Source of the DNA: Magnetococcales bacterium
GTDB taxonomy: Bacteria > Pseudomonadota > Magnetococcia > Magnetococcales > Magnetaquicoccaceae
Length of the DNA: 11,400 nucleotides
Direction of reading: 5' to 3'
Assembly: GCA_015228895.1 (NCBI GenBank)
Contig: JADGCR010000057.1
Location: 1-11,400 of the forward strand
Of this stretch, positions 1 to 8,255 are shown piece by piece (within the stretch, counting starts at the first letter, position 1; every line of letters begins with the position of its first letter). The notes under the pieces are model-generated. The model had not been told where the DNA came from. It did not search any database and was given only the letters and a program-made list of their open reading frames with translations. The translations under genes and the position numbers were made by a program.

Positions 1-862
1 TCGCCTCCTCCAGACCCACGCCGGGACGCGCCTCTCCATGCACCCACGACTCCAGATGGTGCACGGTGGAAAAGTGTCGGCGGGCCAGAAACGGGGCGAC
101 CCCCACGCTGCCGGTCCGGCAGATCCGGCCCAGGTCGTTGCGGGCCATGTCCACGATCATGACATGTTCCGCCCGATCCTTTTCCGCGGCCTCCAGCTCC
201 GCCCCCAGGGCCTGGTCCCGCTCCGGATCCCCCCCTCTGGGGCGGGTCCCCTTGATGGGGGCCGTGGCGAGCAGATTGCCCTGCTTTTGCAGAAAGGTCT
301 CCGGCGACAGGGAGGCCACCGCCCACTCCGGGGTGCGCATCCACAGGGCGCGGGGAAAACGATGGGCGCTTTGCAGGCGCAAGAACAGGGTCGCGGGATC
401 CACCCCTGGAGCCAGATGGGTGGGAATGGTGTAGTTGACCTGATAGCTCTCTCCGGCGCCGATCGCCGTGGCGATGGCTGCCAGATCCTGTCGATAACGA
501 AGATTGGAAATGGCGGGAACCGGAGGGGAGCAGGACGAGAGGGGGCCTGACGCCAGCGCCGGATAGGTCGCCTCGCGGGGGGGATCGAACAGGGCGAACC
601 AGGCCAGGGGCACGCCATCGGCCGCGGGGGGGACAACCGGCCCGTCGAAGGCGGCGGCGGCCTCGTAGGAGAGGAATCCCCCCACCCACCGTCCGGCGCG
701 GGCCGCGGCCTCGGCGTCCCGGAGCGTCTGACGGACCGCGCCGGGGTGGTGCGCCACCAGGATTTCCAGGGGACGGGAGAAAAAAAGCGGCGCCCCCCAT
801 TCCGGGAAATCCACCCACAGGCAGACCCCGGATTGCAGCAGGTCTGGGGAGATTCGGTTCAA
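1..862 (-). CDS. pabB: Aminodeoxychorismate synthase component I (chorismate-binding enzyme), 3' part missing
   Basis: Converts chorismate plus ammonia to 4-amino-4-deoxychorismate, the first step of p-aminobenzoate and folate synthesis, in the cytoplasm with a PabA glutaminase partner. About 287 residues are visible and the C-terminal part lies beyond the left edge. Seen in the minus-strand translation: AGESYQVNYT (136-145), SLSPETF (184-190), PIKGTRPRG (202-210) and EKDRAEHVMIVDMARNDLGR (227-246), all signatures of the chorismate-binding fold. Lys in PIKGT (K204) matches the Lys nucleophile of PabB; anthranilate synthase TrpE normally has PIAGT, so PabB is preferred. The N-terminus is short, as in PabB-PabC fusions, so a fused lyase domain could follow outside the window. 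The start is uncertain: TTG at 862 is the only conventional start between an in-frame stop near 959 and GTG 814, but it has no clear ribosome binding site. It lies 26 bases behind sdhE and is probably the last visible gene of the sdh operon. Confidence 0.9.
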   Translation of the reverse strand, partial: MNRISPDLLQSGVCLWVDFPEWGAPLFFSRPLEILVAHHPGAVRQTLRDAEAAARAGRWVGGFLSYEAAAAFDGPVVPPAADGVPLAWFALFDPPREATYPALASGPLSSCSPPVPAISNLRYRQDLAAIATAIGAGESYQVNYTIPTHLAPGVDPATLFLRLQSAHRFPRALWMRTPEWAVASLSPETFLQKQGNLLATAPIKGTRPRGGDPERDQALGAELEAAEKDRAEHVMIVDMARNDLGRICRTGSVGVAPFLARRHFSTVHHLESWVHGEARPGVGLEEA

Positions 863-888
863 CGGGCTGGCGGAAGGGGTGGCGAAAT

Positions 889-1776
889 TCAGCGAATCCC
901 CTGTCTGGCCAGCACCGCGTGGGGGCTGACATGCAGATGATCCAGGCCCGCCGCCTGTTCATCCAGCCCGAAGGCCACGGCGATCAGTTGGGCGAAATTC
1001 ATTTCCGGCAGTTCGATCACCTTGCCCGCCACCTTTTCCGCCGGTTTCTGGAACGATCCCATCGACATGTCGCACAGGGTGCATGGGGTGATCATCAGCT
1101 CCGCCCCGGCGTTTTTGGCGTTCATGCAATTTTTGGCCACCATGGTGCGCATCTCCACCTTGTCGGAGAGCATGATGTGGAAACCACAGCACTTGTCGTG
1201 GCCGTCGTAGGCCACGGGATGGCCCCCCAGCAGGGTGATGAGACGATCCAGATGATCCGCCTTCTCGCCGGCCTTGGCGTCGAAGATCTCTTCGGGACGG
1301 AGGTTGTGACAGCCGTAGAAGGGGGCCACGCGCAAGCCGTTCAGGGGTTTGACCACCTTGGCCTTGACCGCTTTCGGGTCCAGTTGATCGGTGATCACCC
1401 ACAAGAGGTGATAGACGTTGATGGTGGCCTTGTAGGGTCGCACCCCGGCCTGGATGATCACATGATTGATCTTGTCGAGCAGTTCCGGTTCGTTCTTGAA
1501 ACGGTGATTGGCGTGGGTCAGGGTTTGCAGGCAGGTGTTGCAGATCGTGACCAGATGACGCCCGCTCTCCTCGGCCTCGGAGAGGATGCGGGCGGCCACG
1601 GCCAAAGAGAAGGCCGGTTTGGTCTCACGCAGACTGACCGCGCCGCAACAGGTGGCGCGGGGCATGTCGTGGAGGGTGATGCCCAGTTCTCGCGCCACGG
1701 CGCGGGCCGCGTCGTCGGCCTCCTTCTGGACCTGTTTGGCGGCACAACCGGGATAGTAGGCGAATTGGTAAGACAT
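889..1776 (-). CDS. sdhE: Class E succinate dehydrogenase/fumarate reductase subunit E, HdrB-like with two CCG domains
   Basis: Presumed quinone-side, membrane-associated subunit of a class E succinate:quinone oxidoreductase, related to HdrB of heterodisulfide reductase. The 295-residue protein has two complete cysteine-rich CCG motifs. The first is C11, C43-C44, C79, C82 (CX31CCX34CXXC). The second is C156, C196-C197, C232, C235 (CX39CCX34CXXC). In HdrB and SdhE such motifs bind a noncubane [4Fe-4S] cluster or a zinc ion. There are no membrane-spanning segments, so attachment is probably through amphipathic helices, as inferred for the family. ATG at 1776 has a strong AGGAGGAG ribosome binding site. 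It lies 26 bases after sdhB. GlcF and LutA also carry CCG domains, but the position directly behind sdhA-sdhB decides the call. Other names used for relatives are SdhC (archaeal class E enzymes) and MfrE (methylmenaquinol:fumarate reductase). Confidence 0.88.
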   Translation of the reverse strand: MSYQFAYYPGCAAKQVQKEADDAARAVARELGITLHDMPRATCCGAVSLRETKPAFSLAVAARILSEAEESGRHLVTICNTCLQTLTHANHRFKNEPELLDKINHVIIQAGVRPYKATINVYHLLWVITDQLDPKAVKAKVVKPLNGLRVAPFYGCHNLRPEEIFDAKAGEKADHLDRLITLLGGHPVAYDGHDKCCGFHIMLSDKVEMRTMVAKNCMNAKNAGAELMITPCTLCDMSMGSFQKPAEKVAGKVIELPEMNFAQLIAVAFGLDEQAAGLDHLHVSPHAVLARQGIR

Positions 1777-1802
1777 GCGCGACTCCTCCTAATGGCGCTC
1801 CC

Positions 1803-2786
1803 CTATTCGGGGACCACCTCTTTGGCCTTGGTTTCCACATCCAACGGGTGTTCTTCCAGGATCTCATAGATCTTGGCCAACTCCGCCAAACCTGCGGACT
1901 TGTGGGGGAACAGGGACGGGATCTTGCCCTTTTTCAACAGGTGGAAGGCGGTTCCCAGCTCCTCCAGGGTGCCCATGATGCCCACGGTGCGCATCATCAG
2001 GGTGAATTCGTTGAGACTGCCGGACTGCTGGATGTCTCCGTGGAAGGCCAGGGCGTGTTTGGGGCCCGGCCCCTCGTTGAACCCCTTGGCAATGCCACGG
2101 GTACGGAGTTTGACAATGGCCTCCATGGGTTTGACATCCTTGGGGCAGGTCTCCACGCACATGGCGCAACGGGCGCAGGACCACATCATGTGGGGTTCGG
2201 CGAGTTGCCGCAACCGCCTGGTCTTCTGTCCCTCGCGGGGATCGGAGACGAACCGGAACGCCTTGGCCAGGGCGGCGGGTCCGATGAACTCCCCGCTCAC
2301 CTCGGCCATGACGCAATCGGAATAACAACTGCCGCACATGATGCACTGAGTGACGTGGTTGACCTGATCATAGGCGGAACTCTCCGCCACCGCGTCGGTC
2401 TCCGGCCCTTCGGCCAGATAGGGATTGATTTTGTGGATGCGCTCGAAGAAGGGCCGGATGTCGATCGCCAGATCCTTGAGGAGCGGCTGATTGGCCTGGG
2501 GGGAGATCTCCACCAGGCCATCCGTGGCCACGGCGCCCACATGGGTCTTGCAGGCCAGACGGGTGCGGCCACCGATTTTCATGGCGCAGGAACCGCAGAT
2601 CGCGGACCGGCAGGATTGCCGGAAGGTCAGGGTGCCATCCTGTTCTCCCTTGATCTCTTCCAGGATGGTCAGAATGGTGGTGGTTTCCGTGGCCTTGACC
2701 GGATACTCCTGCCAGTGGCTTTCCAGCCGTCCGTCAGGGGTTTTCCGGTTGCGTTGGATGCGAATGGTATAGGTCTTGACAGGCAT
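1803..2786 (-). CDS. sdhB: Succinate dehydrogenase/fumarate reductase iron-sulfur subunit, class E type
   Basis: Carries electrons between the flavin of SdhA and the quinone-side subunit. The 327 residues exceed the ~240 of E. coli SdhB and fit the longer class E type. An N-terminal plant-type ferredoxin domain has C59, C64, C67 and C79 for the [2Fe-2S] cluster. The C-terminal domain has CIMCGSCYSDC (C148, C151, C154, C158) and CARCAMCVETCP (C204, C207, C210, C214). In ordinary SdhB the second motif is CX5CX3CP, which leaves a [3Fe-4S] centre. Here an additional cysteine makes it CX2CX2CX3CP, the class E pattern associated with a second [4Fe-4S] cluster. The residue after C158 is Val, not the usual Pro. 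ATG at 2786 follows a GGGAGACGGAG ribosome binding site. The gene lies 61 bases behind sdhA and 26 before sdhE, in one operon. Confidence 0.94.
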   Translation of the reverse strand: MPVKTYTIRIQRNRKTPDGRLESHWQEYPVKATETTTILTILEEIKGEQDGTLTFRQSCRSAICGSCAMKIGGRTRLACKTHVGAVATDGLVEISPQANQPLLKDLAIDIRPFFERIHKINPYLAEGPETDAVAESSAYDQVNHVTQCIMCGSCYSDCVMAEVSGEFIGPAALAKAFRFVSDPREGQKTRRLRQLAEPHMMWSCARCAMCVETCPKDVKPMEAIVKLRTRGIAKGFNEGPGPKHALAFHGDIQQSGSLNEFTLMMRTVGIMGTLEELGTAFHLLKKGKIPSLFPHKSAGLAELAKIYEILEEHPLDVETKAKEVVPE

Positions 2787-2847
2787 CTCCGTCTCCCGTG
2801 GGTATTTTTTTGCAAACTCTCCGACCGGCCCGGACCCTCATCCGGTC

Positions 2848-4539
2848 TCAATAGCTGCGCACCTTGGGGGTGTATTCCTCTTTGCCCACCGTGCGCACCT
2901 CCTCGTAGGCGAGCACCACCTGCCGCCTCTCCTCGTCCCAGAGACTCAGGGTGTGTTTCCGCCAGTGCGCGTCATCCCGGTCGGGGAAGTCGGTGCGGGA
3001 ATGGGCGCCACGGGACTCCTGTCGGGCGACGGCCCCCCGCATGATGCACTCGGAGAGGTCGATGAGATGGCCCAACTCCACGGCCCGCACCAGATCGATG
3101 TTGAACTCTTTCGAGCGGTCGTCCAGATGGATCTTCTGGTAGTCCTCGCGCAGCTGGGGCAGTTGATCCACCCCTTCCTGCATGCTTTCCGGGGTGCGGA
3201 AGACCCCGCAATGGAGATTCATGGCTTCCGCCATGCGATGGTGCAGGGCGTAGGGTCGGACACCCGCGTCCGGACGGTTTCTCAGCGCGTCCAGGGCGGT
3301 CTGCACGGCGTCCACCTCGGAGGGGGCGAACTCCCGCAGGGCGCGCTCCTTGACCCAGTCGCTGCAATGCCGACCCGTGATCTTGCCGAAGACGATGGTG
3401 TCCAAAAGGGAGTTGCCCCCCAGACGGTTGGCCCCATGCACCGAGACGCAGGCCGCCTCGCCCGCGGCGAAGAGTCCCTCCAGCGGGGAGGCTCCGAACT
3501 TGTCGGTGCGGATGCCACCCATGGAATAATGGGCCGTGGGCCGGATGGGAATGGGTTCGTGAATGGCGTCCACCCCTTCCAGATCGATGGCGAGTTGCCG
3601 GATCTGGGGAAGACGTTCCAGGATCTTTTCCGCGCCCAGATGGCGCAAATCGAGAAAGACCGCCCCATTTCTGCCGCGACCCTCGATGATTTCGGTCTGC
3701 TCGGCGCGGGAGACCACATCCCTGGAGGCCAGTTCCAGTTTGTTGGGGGCGTATTTGCCCATGAAGCGCTCCCCGTGGATGTTGATCAGGTAGCCCCCCT
3801 CGCCCCGCGCCCCTTCGGTGACCAGCACCCCGGAGGTCAACAACCCGGTGGGATGGAACTGGACGAATTCCATGTCGGCCAGAGGCGCGCCGGCGCGCAG
3901 GGCCAGGGCCATGCCGTCCCCGGTGTTGGTGGTGGCGTTGGTGTTGGAGAGGAACACCCGGCCATAGCCCCCGGTGGCCATGAGCACCGCCTTGCCCCGC
4001 AGGGGGAAGAGCGCTCCGGTCTTGATGTCGTAGACCACCACCCCGGCCACCTGTTTGGCGGCGTCGGTCACCAGACGCATCACGGTGCACTCTTCGTAGA
4101 CCTGCACCCTGGCCTTGACCAGTTGTTCCCAGAGGGTGTGGAGCATCACCTGTCCGGTGCGGTCCGCGGCGTAGCAGGTGCGATTGAAACTGGCCCCGCC
4201 AAAGGCGCGCTGGGCGATCAACCCACCCTCCACGCGGGAGAAGGGCGTGCCCATGCGGTCCATCTCCAGGATGGCTTCCGGGGCCTCGTGGCACATCAGT
4301 TCGATGGCGTCCTCGTCCCCGATGTAGTCCGCGCCCTTGACCGTGTCGTAGGAGTGGGAGTCGCGGGAGTCCTGGGGATCGAGGGCGCCGTTCACCCCCC
4401 CCTGGGCGGCGCAGGAGTGGCTCCTCAAGGGGTGGATCTTGGTGACGATGGCCACATCGATGCCCGCCTTGACGCCTTCCAGCGCGGCCCGCATCCCGGC
4501 TAGACCGGCTCCGACGATGATCAGGTCATGGCTCTTCAT
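2848..4539 (-). CDS. sdhA: Succinate dehydrogenase/fumarate reductase flavoprotein subunit
   Basis: Catalytic subunit interconverting succinate and fumarate on covalently bound FAD, in the TCA cycle or in fumarate reduction. The 563-residue protein begins directly with the FAD-binding fold: GAGLAG at 10-15, and [10 protein letters not shown] in which H41 is the expected flavin attachment site. Active-site motifs match the family: QFHPTG (H228), [10 protein letters not shown] (T240, E241, R244), SRD (R272), TAHYSMGG (H336) and [13 protein letters not shown] (H367, R371). There is no Tat or Sec signal peptide, so the active site should face the cytoplasm, unlike periplasmic MfrA of epsilonproteobacteria. 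I chose ATG 4539 because GGGGAGGAG lies just upstream; the longer TTG start at 4554 would place that ribosome binding site inside the gene. Direction of catalysis cannot be read from sequence. It is the first gene of sdhABE-pabB. Confidence 0.96.
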   Translation of the reverse strand: MKSHDLIIVGAGLAGMRAALEGVKAGIDVAIVTKIHPLRSHSCAAQGGVNGALDPQDSRDSHSYDTVKGADYIGDEDAIELMCHEAPEAILEMDRMGTPFSRVEGGLIAQRAFGGASFNRTCYAADRTGQVMLHTLWEQLVKARVQVYEECTVMRLVTDAAKQVAGVVVYDIKTGALFPLRGKAVLMATGGYGRVFLSNTNATTNTGDGMALALRAGAPLADMEFVQFHPTGLLTSGVLVTEGARGEGGYLINIHGERFMGKYAPNKLELASRDVVSRAEQTEIIEGRGRNGAVFLDLRHLGAEKILERLPQIRQLAIDLEGVDAIHEPIPIRPTAHYSMGGIRTDKFGASPLEGLFAAGEAACVSVHGANRLGGNSLLDTIVFGKITGRHCSDWVKERALREFAPSEVDAVQTALDALRNRPDAGVRPYALHHRMAEAMNLHCGVFRTPESMQEGVDQLPQLREDYQKIHLDDRSKEFNIDLVRAVELGHLIDLSECIMRGAVARQESRGAHSRTDFPDRDDAHWRKHTLSLWDEERRQVVLAYEEVRTVGKEEYTPKVRSY

Positions 4540-4543
4540 ACTG

Positions 4544-4552
4544 CTCCTCCCC
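4544..4552 (-). promoter_or_regulatory. Ribosome binding site of sdhA
   Basis: GGGGAGGAG on the minus strand ends four bases before ATG 4539. It is a near-ideal Shine-Dalgarno sequence and decides the sdhA start against the alternative TTG at 4554. Confidence 0.8.
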
Positions 4553-4640
4553 AACGCGGTGTGCCCAAGGTTCTGGTTCGCATACCCTGTTTTTGAAATA
4601 TAAAATAGACCTTCCGGTCCCGCCCAAAAGGCTCCGAGAG

Positions 4641-4670
4641 ACTTTAGCCGGTTCTTGCGCGCAATGTCAA
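4641..4670 (-). promoter_or_regulatory. Sigma70-type promoter of the sdhABE-pabB operon
   Basis: On the minus strand a perfect -35 box TTGACA (4665-4670) and a -10 box TAAAGT (4641-4646, four of six matches) are separated by 18 bases. Transcription would begin near 4634 and leave a leader of about 95 bases before sdhA. The stretch lies in the 175-base gap between the kinase gene and sdhA, the only sizeable gap upstream of the operon. A palindrome directly upstream (4677-4694) could be an operator. Confidence 0.6.
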
Positions 4671-4691
4671 AAAAAATTCACACATTTGTGA
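4669..4691 (-). terminator. Possible weak intrinsic terminator behind the hybrid kinase gene
   Basis: On the minus strand TCACA-AATG-TGTGA forms a five-pair stem with a four-base loop, followed by A and eight T. It lies 24 bases after the kinase stop codon. The stem is short and only two of five pairs are G-C, so termination would be inefficient unless helped. The T-tract overlaps the -35 box of the sdh promoter. The same bases form part of an 18-base palindrome that could instead be a regulator site. Confidence 0.3.
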
Positions 4692-4714
4692 CAATAATCT
4701 TCACCGGGGCGGGT

Positions 4715-7700
4715 CTAAGAGGGCCGCAGTCGTGCGGCCAGGCGTCGCAACTGTTCCCGCGCCTCTGAAAAGGCATACATGTCAACGCTTTCCCGCAGCG
4801 CATCCAGTTCCTCCCCCACACCGGCACCGGCAAGGGCGGCCCGGAGGGGGGCCAGGGACTCTTCCGCCGCCGCGTCGTTTCTCGACAGCAGGTCATCCAG
4901 GGTTCCGATCAGGGCGGCGACTTCGGCGGGCGTGCCGACGCGGGTTGCCGCCACCTCCGCCTCCCCTGACGGCTCCTCCCCGCCGGGAGGTGCCAGGGTG
5001 GCGATGGCGGTCAACGCCCGCTCCAGAGCGGCTTCGAAATGGTCCAGCAGAGCCGGGAGAACCTCTCGATCGTTGAGCTTGATCTTCCGTTCCAGGGCCA
5101 GGGCGCTCTCGTAGAGGGCAGCGATGCCCAGATTGCCGGACAACCCCTTGACCGCATGGAGGTAACGGCTGGCCTCCTCCTGATCATCCGCCCGTTTGCC
5201 CGCCAGACAGGCCCGCAGCCTGCGGGCCGCGTCCCGGTAATCCCGATGGAACTCCAGCAACAGGGTGTGCAGCAACCGCTGATTGCCCCCCAGACGGTTC
5301 AGGGCGGTGGCCATGTCCACCCCCTCCGGCGCCCGGGGAGCGGACGGGAGAACCGGGAGCGTCGCGATCCCTTCCCCCGGCGGGGGCGTCCCGCCGGCCT
5401 TTACCCATCGCCGAAGCGCCGCGAAGAGACGTTCGCGATCGATGGGTTTGGCCACATGGTCGTTCAGGCCCGCTTCCAGGCAGCGTTCCCGGTCCCCGTC
5501 CATGGCCTGGGCGGTCATGGCCAGAATGGGCAGATTGTGCCAACGGGGATCACGGCGCATCTCCCGTGCCACCGCATACCCATCCATTTTGGGCATCTGC
5601 ACATCCATCAGCACCAGATCAAACGACCTTCGGTCCAGCCAATCCAGCGCCTCCAGGCCGTTGCTGGCCAGAGTCACGAACAGACCGTTGGACTCCAGCA
5701 ACTCCGTGGCGACCTGCTGGTTGATCCGGTTGTCTTCGACCAGCAGCAGTTTCGCCCCCTGGATGGGTTGCAACGGTTTGATCGTCCAGTCTTGCGGGGG
5801 GGGAACCCGTTCCTGCATGCCGCCACAGACCTGACAGGCGCACAGAATGGTTTCCAGAAGGGTCCAGGGCGTGACCGGCTTGATGATGAAGGTCGTGATT
5901 CCAACCTCCTCGGACTCCTTGAGCAGATCCTCATTGCCAAAGGAGGTGACAAAGGCCGTGACCATCAGGACGATCGGCAGGTTGCCTGACCGGCCGGCCT
6001 GACGCATTTTTCGGGACAACTCGATCCCCTCCATGTCGGGCAGACGCCACTCCAGCAACACCAGTTGGAACGGCTCCCCCGCGGGCGCGTCGCGGAGCGC
6101 GCGCAGGGCCTCCGCGCCTGAGGCCACACACGTCACCCGGAAGTCAAAGGCGGTGAGTATGCCGGTCAGAATCTCCCGGGCGTGGGGCGCGTCGTCCACC
6201 ACCAGGATGTTGAGATGTCTCACATTCTCCGGGATGGTGGCGCGCAGGTCCGGTTCCGCCTCCGCCATCCGGCCAAGAGTCGCCGTGAAGGTGAAGGTGC
6301 TGCCATGACCGATGCGGCTCTCCACCTGGATGGTCCCCCCCATCATCTGGACCAGTTGTTTGCTGATGGCCAGCCCCAAGCCGGTGCCGCCATGTTTTCT
6401 GGTGGTGGATGAGTCGGCCTGGGAAAACGATTGAAACAGTCGGTCACACTGTTTGCGCGTCAGACCGATCCCCGTATCCCGCACCTTGACCTCCACCTCC
6501 ACCTGGAGACCGGACCGGCGCACGGGGGCGATATGCACGTCGATCTCTCCCCGGTCGGTGAATTTGACGGCGTTGCTCACCAGATTCAACAGGACCTGGC
6601 CAAAGCGCAATGGATCCCCGATGAGGGTGCGCGGCATGTCGGCATGGATGTCCAGCAGCAGCTCCAGCCCTTTTTCCTGCGCCTGCAACGCGGCGAAATT
6701 GCGCACATTCTCTATCACGTCATCCAGACGGAAGGGGATGGACTCCATTTGCAACTGGCCCGCCTCGATTTTGGAGAAATCCAGGATGTCGTTGATGATT
6801 TCCAACAGAACCCTGGAGGAGCGGTGCACCTGTTTGAGATACTCCCGCTGTCTGGGTTGCAGATTCGTGCCCAGGCAGAGGTGGGACATGCCGATGATGG
6901 AGTTCAGGGGGGTGCGGATTTCGTGGCTCATGTTGGCCAGAAAGTCGCGTTTGGTCCGGTTGGAACGCTCGGCGACCTGCTTGGCCTGCCGCAACGACTC
7001 CTCGATGGCCTTGCGTTCCGTGATGTCCCGGTTGACCCCCACCACGCGGACGACATGGTGATGGGGACCGGTCAGGACCGCCTGGGCCTGATCCAGATGC
7101 CGTATGGTCCCATCCGGCAGCACGATGCGAAACTGGATGTTCTCCTCGGTGCGATTGTCGATGGCGCGCTGCAAGGAGAGCTCCACCCTGCTCCTGTCCT
7201 CCATCGCGATGGTGTCGAGCCACTCCCGATAGGTGACGGGACGTTGAGGAGAGATGCCATGCATTGCGTACATGCGGGCATCCCAGATCATCTCATCGGT
7301 CTGGACGTTCCAATCCCAGATCCCCATGGAGGCCGCGTGCATGGCCAACGAAAGCCGCTGTTCGCTGGAGATCAGGCGGTCCCGCATCTCCTTCTGAACG
7401 GTGATGTCGCGAATGACCACCACCACCGAGCGGTTATCGTTGCGTTTCAGGTTGACCCGGATTTCCACCGCCACCTCGCTGCCATTCTTGCGCCGGATTC
7501 TCAAATCCCGTCCCGCGCCCATGGGTCGGCTTTTGGCGTCGATGAAGTAGTGCGTCCTGTGCATGACGTGGTTCTTGTTGAGTTCCTCCGGGATCAGCGT
7601 TTCCACCATCATGCCGATGAGTTCATCTTTGGAGTAACCCAGCAAGGTGCTGGTCTGTTTGTTGATGTAGGTGATTTTTCCGGAACGGTCCACGCTCAGA

Positions 7701-7969
7701 ATGGCGTCCGGGGCGTTTTCCATCAGTTCTTCCAGCGGCTCCAAGGCGCGTTGCAGACCGGCAAAGGCGTGGCGCGTTTCCAGATGGAACCGCCTGAATG
7801 AGAACGGGGCGACGATCACGCATAGCGTCATGATCAACAGGGGGGCTTGCGCAGTGCTGCTTTCGTTGGATATCAAGAGATCGAGGAGTGTCAGTGGAAT
7901 CAGCAGGAGAGGCAGGAGGGTCGCGGTCCATGGGTTCCACGATAAAAGAGGGGATTCCTTTCTTTGCAT
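4715..7969 (-). CDS. Membrane-bound hybrid sensor histidine kinase (2 TM, 2 PAS, HisKA, HATPase, 2 REC, HPt)
   Basis: BarA-like phosphorelay kinase of 1084 residues. Two membrane helices (about 11-33 and 43-58) flank a loop of roughly nine residues, too small to bind a ligand, so sensing is probably through cytoplasmic PAS domains (about 75-192 and 202-318). HisKA has SHEIRTPLN with phosphorylated H349. The ATPase domain (about 450-565) has NLVSNAVKF (N466), DTGIG and GGTGLGL. REC1 (about 586-706) reads [13 protein letters not shown], with E640 at the normal phospho-Asp position. REC2 (about 739-855) is complete with D789 in [11 protein letters not shown]. HPt (about 885-990) has HAVKGLSG with H938. 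A helical tail (about 1016-1081) ends the protein. The reading frame can extend to TTG 8089, but that start lies upstream of the best promoter. ATG 7969 has AAGGA eight bases upstream; ATG 7978 is a second choice. No partner response regulator is visible. Confidence 0.93.
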   Translation of the reverse strand: MQRKESPLLSWNPWTATLLPLLLIPLTLLDLLISNESSTAQAPLLIMTLCVIVAPFSFRRFHLETRHAFAGLQRALEPLEELMENAPDAILSVDRSGKITYINKQTSTLLGYSKDELIGMMVETLIPEELNKNHVMHRTHYFIDAKSRPMGAGRDLRIRRKNGSEVAVEIRVNLKRNDNRSVVVVIRDITVQKEMRDRLISSEQRLSLAMHAASMGIWDWNVQTDEMIWDARMYAMHGISPQRPVTYREWLDTIAMEDRSRVELSLQRAIDNRTEENIQFRIVLPDGTIRHLDQAQAVLTGPHHHVVRVVGVNRDITERKAIEESLRQAKQVAERSNRTKRDFLANMSHEIRTPLNSIIGMSHLCLGTNLQPRQREYLKQVHRSSRVLLEIINDILDFSKIEAGQLQMESIPFRLDDVIENVRNFAALQAQEKGLELLLDIHADMPRTLIGDPLRFGQVLLNLVSNAVKFTDRGEIDVHIAPVRRSGLQVEVEVKVRDTGIGLTRKQCDRLFQSFSQADSSTTRKHGGTGLGLAISKQLVQMMGGTIQVESRIGHGSTFTFTATLGRMAEAEPDLRATIPENVRHLNILVVDDAPHAREILTGILTAFDFRVTCVASGAEALRALRDAPAGEPFQLVLLEWRLPDMEGIELSRKMRQAGRSGNLPIVLMVTAFVTSFGNEDLLKESEEVGITTFIIKPVTPWTLLETILCACQVCGGMQERVPPPQDWTIKPLQPIQGAKLLLVEDNRINQQVATELLESNGLFVTLASNGLEALDWLDRRSFDLVLMDVQMPKMDGYAVAREMRRDPRWHNLPILAMTAQAMDGDRERCLEAGLNDHVAKPIDRERLFAALRRWVKAGGTPPPGEGIATLPVLPSAPRAPEGVDMATALNRLGGNQRLLHTLLLEFHRDYRDAARRLRACLAGKRADDQEEASRYLHAVKGLSGNLGIAALYESALALERKIKLNDREVLPALLDHFEAALERALTAIATLAPPGGEEPSGEAEVAATRVGTPAEVAALIGTLDDLLSRNDAAAEESLAPLRAALAGAGVGEELDALRESVDMYAFSEAREQLRRLAARLRPS

Positions 7970-7977
7970 CGCGACCA

Positions 7978-7982
7978 TCCTT
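7978..7982 (-). promoter_or_regulatory. Ribosome binding site of the hybrid kinase gene
   Basis: AAGGA on the minus strand lies eight bases before ATG 7969. For ATG 7978 the same purines would touch the start codon, which is too close. This favours 7969 as the start. Confidence 0.5.
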
Positions 7983-8012
7983 GAAGATGATGGGTTGAAT
8001 GGTGACTTCCGG

Positions 8013-8041
8013 ATTGTAAAGGGGGTTGGCGCAAAATGCAA
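8013..8041 (-). promoter_or_regulatory. Predicted promoter of the hybrid kinase gene
   Basis: On the minus strand TTGCAT (8036-8041) and TACAAT (8013-8018, five of six matches) are separated by 17 bases. Transcription would begin near 8006, about 37 bases before ATG 7969. The -35 box is weak (three of six matches). AT-rich DNA at about 8060-8130 lies behind it and could act as an UP element. Confidence 0.5.
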
Positions 8042-8187
8042 TTTTCTTGTCGTGCCCTGTTTTTCATGTTTGCAATTTTTTTGTATCAATATATGATTTT
8101 AAAAAAGCGTTTCAATAAAAACTTTTGATAGATGATCGCGGGATCCATAAAACCGTACCCATCCCACGCTGCGCCTGATTTCAAGAA

Positions 8188-8216
8188 TTGCAATTTCGGT
8201 GAAAGCCTGTTATGTT
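8188..8216 (+). promoter_or_regulatory. Predicted promoter of the binding protein-chemoreceptor operon
   Basis: TTGCAA (8188-8193) and TATGTT (8211-8216) are separated by exactly 17 bases, each with four of six consensus matches. Transcription would begin near 8223, downstream of the GTG at 8199, which argues for ATG 8256 or 8268 as the real start. The -35 box is embedded in the perfect palindrome AATTGCAATT (8186-8195). The rest of the 7970-8255 gap is AT-rich and shows no further gene. Confidence 0.5.
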
Positions 8217-8255
8217 GCACCGTCGTTTCAAGAATCCTTTGTTCCCTTGTTTCCG

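Noticed and set aside
1..862. Anthranilate synthase component I (TrpE)
   Set aside because: The motif is PIKGT with Lys, typical of PabB, not PIAGT, and no trp gene is adjacent.
889..1776. Heterodisulfide reductase HdrB, or GlcF/LutA-type CCG protein
   Set aside because: The cysteine pattern alone would allow these, but the gene is the third of an sdhA-sdhB operon and no hdrA, hdrC or glycolate/lactate oxidase gene is present.
2776..4503. Plus-strand open frame of about 575 residues opposite sdhA
   Set aside because: Antisense shadow of sdhA; the translation is His/Gly-rich and shows no motif.
6431..7801. Plus-strand open frame of about 456 residues opposite the kinase
   Set aside because: Antisense shadow of the PAS, HisKA and ATPase domains, whose motifs are all intact on the other strand.
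7970..8089. Extension of the kinase to TTG 8089 (40 more residues)
   Set aside because: The added segment is AT-rich, contains the best promoter (8013-8041) and has no ribosome binding site; ATG 7969 is better supported.
8085..8097. ATCA-ATATA-TGAT as an FNR or Fur-like site
   Set aside because: The arms are only four bases in very AT-rich DNA and do not match the FNR consensus TTGAT-N4-ATCAA.
8199..8255. GTG 8199 as start of the binding protein
   Set aside because: It falls between the -35 and -10 boxes of the predicted promoter and would bury the signal peptide behind a 23-residue leader.
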